NCBI GenBank assembly: GCA_009927165.1
Contig: RFNO01000097.1
Location: 1 to 47,042 of the forward strand
DNA: 47,042 nucleotides
Source: Pseudomonadota bacterium
GTDB lineage: Bacteria > Bdellovibrionota > FAC87 > UBA2466
Reading direction: 5' to 3'
Shown: positions 42,730 to 47,042 of the stretch, in pieces
How positions within the stretch are numbered: position 1 is the stretch's first letter
How the letters are laid out: each line of letters starts with the position of its first letter
The notes under the pieces: model-generated
Database searches by the model: none
The model's input: only the letters and a program-made list of their open reading frames with translations
Told to the model about the DNA's origin: nothing
Translations under genes and position numbers: made by a program

Positions 42730-43683
42730 TTACAGCTGGTAATCTTCTGGTAGAACCCACTGGGCTTGAGGACGGTAAAAACGATTGTTCCCTGTAACCA
42801 TCCAATAGAAGACTGATCTGAAAAACTGCGTAGGCCCCTGTCCAAAAAACATCTCTTTCGCCACTGGCCAATGCCCCCTTAAAAGCGCGTGAAGCCCCTG
42901 ATGAAATTCCATCACTCCATGTCTTTTAATTTCAAAAGTCAGGGCTTCTTTCTGACAAGATAACGGCAATAAAGGAAGTAGACCTTTTCGGATCTTCCGA
43001 TTCTCTCTCACAAATTTTAGAGCTGATTCTGGCTGATGGCTCAAACGCATTTCGTGGTGTCGCAACCGTACTAAGGATTGGTGAATCACGCCCAACGGAA
43101 ACCGAGTTGCCATGCGAGCCCATAGCTCATAATCCCCCGAGACTTTGAGAGATGAATCAAATAAACCCACGGTTTGAAAGCTGCTTTTACGAACACACAC
43201 TGTAGATAAATTACCTGGGATACATCCGTGATAAAAAAAGTGCTGCAGACTCAATTCCGGCTGCATGACGACGGGAAGGTCAATAGTGACTGAAGCTGGT
43301 GTCACGACTCCGTGGGAATCGATCGCCGTAGACTTGCAGTAGGAGAACCCTATGTCGGGATGGTTTTGGAAAAACTGAAGTTCCTGCTCCAAACAATGAG
43401 TTTCCAAAACATCATCTTGGCAGAATAAATGAACCAAGTTTGATTGGGATTCCTGAATAAGGGCGTTGAGGTTCCCAAAAAGTCCTAATCGTCCCTGATT
43501 TTTGATGAGTCGAATTCGGTTATCTTTAAAACTTTCGATGATTTCAATGGACCCATCTTGAGAACCATCATCTCGAATGAGAAACTCAAAATCCTGAACA
43601 GTTTGGCTTAAAACAGAACTCAGGGCTTCTCGTAAGTAGCGCTCTCCCTGGTAAACCGGCAGAATGACTGAAATCTCAGGCAT
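42730..43683 (-). CDS. GT2-family glycosyltransferase
   Basis: The GT-A fold enzyme of 317 residues starts ISVILPVYQGERYLREALSSVLSQTVQDFEFLIRDDGSQDGS, the canonical GT2 opening with its 'DDGS' Asp pair. It has a CQDD metal-binding segment further on and a PGNLSTVCVRKSSF acceptor-side segment. No membrane span is evident in the C-terminal part. It forms surface or exopolysaccharide linkages; the sugar and acceptor are unknown. An AGAGGAAA ribosome site precedes it. Confidence 0.9.
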   Translation of the reverse strand: MPEISVILPVYQGERYLREALSSVLSQTVQDFEFLIRDDGSQDGSIEIIESFKDNRIRLIKNQGRLGLFGNLNALIQESQSNLVHLFCQDDVLETHCLEQELQFFQNHPDIGFSYCKSTAIDSHGVVTPASVTIDLPVVMQPELSLQHFFYHGCIPGNLSTVCVRKSSFQTVGLFDSSLKVSGDYELWARMATRFPLGVIHQSLVRLRHHEMRLSHQPESALKFVRENRKIRKGLLPLLPLSCQKEALTFEIKRHGVMEFHQGLHALLRGHWPVAKEMFFGQGPTQFFRSVFYWMVTGNNRFYRPQAQWVLPEDYQL

Positions 43684-43916
43684 GTTTCCTCTAGGATCTT
43701 AATTTTAACAGACGCAGGGCGTATCCGATACTCACTGGGTGCAACCTTCAGGTTTGGCCGGAAAAGACCAGCAGAAAAGTGCTAGTTGGCACTGGGCTAA
43801 TGGTTTCCTAGGGAAATTGCGTTCGTTTCTTAGTTATCTTTCTCTCATTTAATGAGTTAAAAAACCGGGTTACCCCCTCTTAATCACCTTCAAGCGGATG
43901 ACTTAAGGCTTTCGAA

Positions 43917-43993
43917 TGGTGGGTGCTATAGGACTCGAACCTATGACCTCTGCCGTGTGAAGGCAGCGCTCTAACCAACTGAGCTAAGCACCC
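43917..43993 (-). tRNA. tRNA-Val (anticodon CAC)
   Basis: Read on the minus strand, the 5' acceptor arm GGGTGCT pairs with AGCACCC. The TAGCTCAGTTGGT D-arm, the anticodon stem CTGCC/GGCAG with loop TTCACAC (anticodon CAC) and the GGTTCGAGTCC T-arm are all present. The discriminator is A and the genome encodes the terminal CCA. Confidence 0.97.
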
Positions 43994-44061
43994 CCAAAAG
44001 GCCGAACCAGAACCTAGTTCAACTACCTTTTTTTTTCCAGACGAAAGTCAACAATTGAGCG

Positions 44062-44655
44062 TCATTCCTTAATCAGTTTCAAATACTGACCGAGAAAAGT
44101 AGCTAAGCGTTTCATCATGAGCTCTTCTCCCCCGTTGGAACCGCCTCCGATCATAAACTTTCCAGTTCCAACGGATGTTTCATCGATGCTAGGAGTAGAA
44201 ACAAGCGAGCATTTTCCTAAACTCTTCTGAGATTGAGCATCTTGTACGGTTACTTCAGCCTCCGCTTTTCCGTCCTTATAAGTCGCCCATCTGAATTTCA
44301 TAGAGGGGCTTCCGTCATTGAAATCGTAATCCGTTAGCTTCACAGTCAAAATCGCATCGGTTTTGGAAATGGTTTTGGGAAGTGCTGTGGTTACCACTTT
44401 TTTGGAACCCCCTGCTTTGTTGAGATTGGTTTCAATCGCTTTGATAAGCATGGGTAATTTAGGCTCCCAATCTTTGTTCGTCGCGCTAACTTTGAGATAA
44501 AGAGTTTTTACTTGAGCAAACTCAGGAGATAATTCCTCATCTGAACTATACTTTCCTTCATAAGCGATCTCTTTTTGAACGGCCACCGAACAACCGATCA
44601 GGCTAAGAGCCATTCCTAACGATAAAACAAGATTCAAGAGTCTAGTGAATTGCAT
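44062..44655 (-). CDS. Putative lipoprotein (DUF4410-like)
   Basis: The 197-residue protein has a lipoprotein signal ending in LIGC (Cys22). A mature part begins VAVQKEIAYEGKY and is organised as a beta-alpha domain with 'LIKAIETNLNKAG' followed by 'DAILTVKLTDYDF' and a 'AEAEVTVQDAQSQKSLGKC' strand. This agrees with the DUF4410 class of putative outer-membrane lipoproteins, of unknown function. The Gly-rich ending GGGSNGGEEL before the last helix is also usual there. An AAGGAGAA site precedes the ATG. Confidence 0.65.
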   Translation of the reverse strand: MQFTRLLNLVLSLGMALSLIGCSVAVQKEIAYEGKYSSDEELSPEFAQVKTLYLKVSATNKDWEPKLPMLIKAIETNLNKAGGSKKVVTTALPKTISKTDAILTVKLTDYDFNDGSPSMKFRWATYKDGKAEAEVTVQDAQSQKSLGKCSLVSTPSIDETSVGTGKFMIGGGSNGGEELMMKRLATFLGQYLKLIKE

Positions 44656-44752
44656 GGGTTTTCTCCTTAAGCGATTAATTTTAGACTGGGAAGAGCTTTA
44701 AAGGAAGAATAATGATGGTGCACCCTCATGAACTACCCCTAGTTGTGAATTG

Positions 44753-45892
44753 CTACTTTTCCATAAGAAAAAGAAATTCTTTATGTTCATCCGTTGAGCT
44801 AACCCATTGGTTTGTCCAGCTCATACTAGCCATAATATTTTTTTTATAATCAATCTCTACTAACTTTAAAATATTTCCAGACTCTTCAAGAATACTTAAA
44901 AGCTCCTGTTTAGTAGCTCGACCACCAGAGCTATATGACAATAACACGTATTGGGCTTCAACGTTCTGGATCAACTTTCTTATCGCTTCCATAGCAATAA
45001 AATTGCCACTTTCATTTTTTCGGAACTCTTCAAATATCGACCCGGCAATGGCGTCTCTGGTATCCTCACGACGATTTACCTTGCCGAACAAGGTTGGTTT
45101 GTCATTTTTTACCACAGTAGTCCAAATGTGATAATACGACGCATACCTTACTCTACTGGGCGGCATTTTTTCATTGTTCGAACCATAGGGAGGGTCGAAA
45201 TAAGCCAAATCAAATTTTCTTCCCTTTATTGAATCAAAAATGTCGCCTCGTACCACTTGATGCTTTCCGGGCGTCGTTTTTAGCATGGGTAGTTTCAAGT
45301 AAAGATTATTGTATGACCGTGGCGACCACTTTGCTAAGTAAGAAGAAAAGTGGCCAAGCGTGCTATCAACCGCATCTAATGCGAGCATTAAACTTGTTAT
45401 AGCAATCGATTTGTCGACTTCGTCGAGATTAAGCTTGTCAATTTCATCTCTTATCGCATCAAGCTTCATGGTATTCTTTTTTTGGAATGGCATTTTTATG
45501 TCTGTATCAACATCAGCACCATAATGGGTCGTAAACCAACCTTCATAACCGCTCAATGAGTTTAGGTGGTCTATTAGTTCTTGATATTGTTTAAATTTAG
45601 ACTGGTGCTGTAGATACGCCCTTGCGCACGTCTCACTCCAATAAGAAATATCACTAGAAGTAACATCATAACCGACTTGAGAAAACGCCTGACTCACTCT
45701 AGTGGATCCGCTAAAACCATCTAAAACTGTTTTTATTGGCAGCTCTACAATCGCCTTCAATATCTGCGGTATAATCTTTAATTTCGAGCCCGCATATTTA
45801 ATACCTTGGGTAGCAATGTGGGAAAAATCTGGAACCTGATGTTGTTGCACTGGAGATGAACTTTTCAGTTCCAATGACAAATGCGTATCCAT
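44753..45892 (-). CDS. Type II N6-adenine DNA methyltransferase (D12 class)
   Basis: The 379-residue protein has a SAM-binding motif I (LDGFSGSTRVSQAF, D58) close to the N terminus, after an IKYAGSKLKIIPQI opening typical of D12 enzymes, and the catalytic DPPY at 233-236 (YFDPPYGS). Between them lies a helical target-recognition region. It methylates adenine at the amino group, protecting host DNA from the neighbouring nuclease. The recognition sequence cannot be read. It starts one base after the endonuclease stop, with a TGAGGAAA ribosome site inside the end of that gene. Confidence 0.88.
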   Translation of the reverse strand: MDTHLSLELKSSSPVQQHQVPDFSHIATQGIKYAGSKLKIIPQILKAIVELPIKTVLDGFSGSTRVSQAFSQVGYDVTSSDISYWSETCARAYLQHQSKFKQYQELIDHLNSLSGYEGWFTTHYGADVDTDIKMPFQKKNTMKLDAIRDEIDKLNLDEVDKSIAITSLMLALDAVDSTLGHFSSYLAKWSPRSYNNLYLKLPMLKTTPGKHQVVRGDIFDSIKGRKFDLAYFDPPYGSNNEKMPPSRVRYASYYHIWTTVVKNDKPTLFGKVNRREDTRDAIAGSIFEEFRKNESGNFIAMEAIRKLIQNVEAQYVLLSYSSGGRATKQELLSILEESGNILKLVEIDYKKNIMASMSWTNQWVSSTDEHKEFLFLMEK

Positions 45893-45893
45893 C

Positions 45894-46742
45894 TTATTTT
45901 TTCCTCAATTCATCGATATCTTTTTGGAGAATTTCATTTGCTTCTGCGTGACTCTTTTCGCCACTATTGAGTGCCAACGCTATCAATTTGATCAACGTTT
46001 TATTATGTGAGAAATTAATCCAACCATTAGTTAAACTATCAAAGTATTCGATAGCGTTTTGAGTATGCGTCCAGAGTCCACGCTGAAGCGCATTGGCAGA
46101 AGCGCCGCCATACCTTACTTCACAAATATAGCCTCCTTTAGAATCTAAAAAGGCGTAAATCGGATGGAGTCGGTCCTTGCCAGACTTTGTCTTGGATAAT
46201 CTCTCCCCTTTACCTACATAAATAATACGCGCAGTGTTTTTAATTGCCTTTTCATGGTCAAAAATCATGATGTTACATTTTTTATTTTGTTCGCTGTAGA
46301 TAAGGGGCATAACGTTGATGGAATTAAAACTAGAAAATGCTTGGGACGAAAAGACTTTTGCTAAATCTGGCCCGACTATCTCTTTTCCCATGCTCTCTAA
46401 AAAAGGAAACATTAACTGGTCGCGGTCGGTTGATAACTGTAGGGGGCCATCGCCATACGCTTTTAGGCTTACTGGAAATGAAGCTCCTGAAATTTCGTTC
46501 TTAATAACAATGTCTTCTTCATGGTCTTTGGCGCGAAAAAGGTCTTTACCGACATGGATACTTTTAAAATCATACATAAACTGATTGATAAACTCAGCAA
46601 TCCCAATTTCAGCCAAGTCACCGTGAGTTTTGTTACCAACAAGCCTCATCCTAAATATGTTAGAGAGTGTATTTACAACCAGGTGCCTTTGCTTGCTTAC
46701 CAACAACTTAAATCTGCTTTTAAAATCGCCAAACGCGTTCAA
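45894..46742 (-). CDS. Putative type II restriction endonuclease
   Basis: The 282-residue protein starts at TTG, with AGAGG in place of a strong ribosome site. It has a PD-(D/E)xK-like set: E45 in HGDLAEIGIAEF, D77 in EEDIVIKNE, and K94 in VSLKAYG, where the residue before Lys-2 is Ser instead of Glu. The position next to a methyltransferase of the same operon supports the call. No known endonuclease family was recognised by sequence. Composition is visibly more A+T-rich than the surrounding genes, as is common for mobile R-M systems. Confidence 0.7.
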   Translation of the reverse strand: MNAFGDFKSRFKLLVSKQRHLVVNTLSNIFRMRLVGNKTHGDLAEIGIAEFINQFMYDFKSIHVGKDLFRAKDHEEDIVIKNEISGASFPVSLKAYGDGPLQLSTDRDQLMFPFLESMGKEIVGPDLAKVFSSQAFSSFNSINVMPLIYSEQNKKCNIMIFDHEKAIKNTARIIYVGKGERLSKTKSGKDRLHPIYAFLDSKGGYICEVRYGGASANALQRGLWTHTQNAIEYFDSLTNGWINFSHNKTLIKLIALALNSGEKSHAEANEILQKDIDELRKK

Positions 46743-46955
46743 AAAAACCTCTTTTGGATTCTATTCTGCTTCGGAGAGAAGCGTCCCAAAGTTAGATTTT
46801 CTTGTCTATATTTTTCTTAGAAAAGCGTCCTTAACTTCGCATAGCAGCTGGACTTCGAAATCGCGAAGATAAGTTGTTTGATATGTTTGCTTAACTGTTC
46901 GATATAAGTTTAAAAAACTTTTACTCTGTTGTTAAAAATGAATGAACAAAACCAA

Positions 46956-47040
46956 TGGTGCGGCGGGGGGGACTCGAACCCCCACGCCTCGCGGCACATG
47001 CCCCTCAAACATGCGTGTCTACCAATTCCACCACCGCCGC
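46956..47040 (-). tRNA. tRNA-Leu (anticodon GAG)
   Basis: The minus strand has acceptor GCGGCGG pairing with CCGCCGC, a long variable arm of class II type (TGCCGCGAGGC), anticodon stem CATGT/GCATG with loop TTGAGGG (anticodon GAG), and a GGGTTCGAGTCCC T-arm. CCA is encoded. The restriction-modification genes lie just 3' of it. Confidence 0.96.
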
Positions 47041-47042
47041 AC

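Noticed and set aside
43777-43793. AGTGC...GCACT stem-loop upstream of the tRNA-Val region as a terminator
   Set aside because: The stem is only 5 bp and no T-tract follows.
46315-46872. Plus-strand reading frames opposite the restriction endonuclease (46315-46872)
   Set aside because: They are antisense to a supported gene and overlap its promoter region, with no family likeness.
43917-47040. An integrated island between tRNA-Val and tRNA-Leu with duplicated tRNA ends
   Set aside because: The 3' end of tRNA-Leu (TGGTGCGGCGG on the plus strand) is not repeated near 44.7 kb beyond a TGGTGC hexamer, and no integrase gene is present.
1-47042. CRISPR array or insertion sequence
   Set aside because: No regularly spaced repeats of 25-40 bp, no cas-like genes, no transposase and no terminal inverted repeats were seen.

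Overview
The window reads as an ordinary chromosomal stretch of a Gram-negative bacterium with moderate, slightly A+T-leaning composition. Many proteins carry Sec signal peptides or lipoboxes, one looks like a small outer-membrane barrel, and the two tRNA genes encode their own CCA. The mix of core genes with many secreted proteins of low recognisability, plus a type-2 isoleucyl-tRNA synthetase, would suit a Bdellovibrionota-like or other former delta-proteobacterial lineage. That placement is an inference, since no rRNA or marker tree is available here. Coding is dense: no gap exceeds about 240 bp, and several convergent pairs share or overlap their stop codons.

Layout. 0-9.5 kb is a block of exported or membrane proteins: a DUF4189 protein, a membrane-anchored FliG-like protein, an exported Fic protein with a C-terminal ADP-ribosyltransferase-like domain, an exported HExxH protein, an exported double-HxK phospholipase-D-like protein and an exported propeller-like protein. 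9.6-20.4 kb holds two convergent SDR enzymes, a GT87-like membrane protein, a CHAP-like exported protein, RlmC, glutathione peroxidase, an acyltransferase-3 protein, a glycosyltransferase, a zinc alcohol dehydrogenase, a CBS protein, SlyD and RlmH. 20.4-25 kb holds small exported proteins, a divergent QueD-like protein, a GT4 glycosyltransferase and an M14 carboxypeptidase. 25-35.4 kb holds Hsp20, IleRS, a small lipoprotein with a possible frame break, a Dph6-type ATPase, a transaldolase-like enzyme, an ABC-F ATPase, an epimerase and RlmN.

35.5-38.8 kb is a coherent cassette: ECF sigma factor, zinc anti-sigma factor with one membrane span, an exported STN-like protein, a small coiled-coil exported protein and another exported protein. 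39-43.7 kb holds a DEAD-box helicase with a leader, a small barrel protein, an Old Yellow Enzyme, an exported protein that carries the protein-glutaminase Cys-His-Asp signature behind an operator-like promoter, and a GT2 enzyme. 43.9-47 kb has tRNA-Val(CAC), a lipoprotein, a type II restriction-modification pair and tRNA-Leu(GAG).

How the parts may work together. Three rRNA methyltransferases (RlmC, RlmH, RlmN), IleRS, the ABC-F ATPase and two tRNAs are translation housekeeping. The glycosyltransferases, the acyltransferase and the GT87-like protein suggest surface polysaccharide modification, though they are scattered and do not form one locus. The best candidates for undescribed biology are the Fic-ART fusion, the glutaminase-like protein with its palindromic promoter, and the sigma/anti-sigma/STN cassette, which resembles cell-surface signalling without a TonB receptor.
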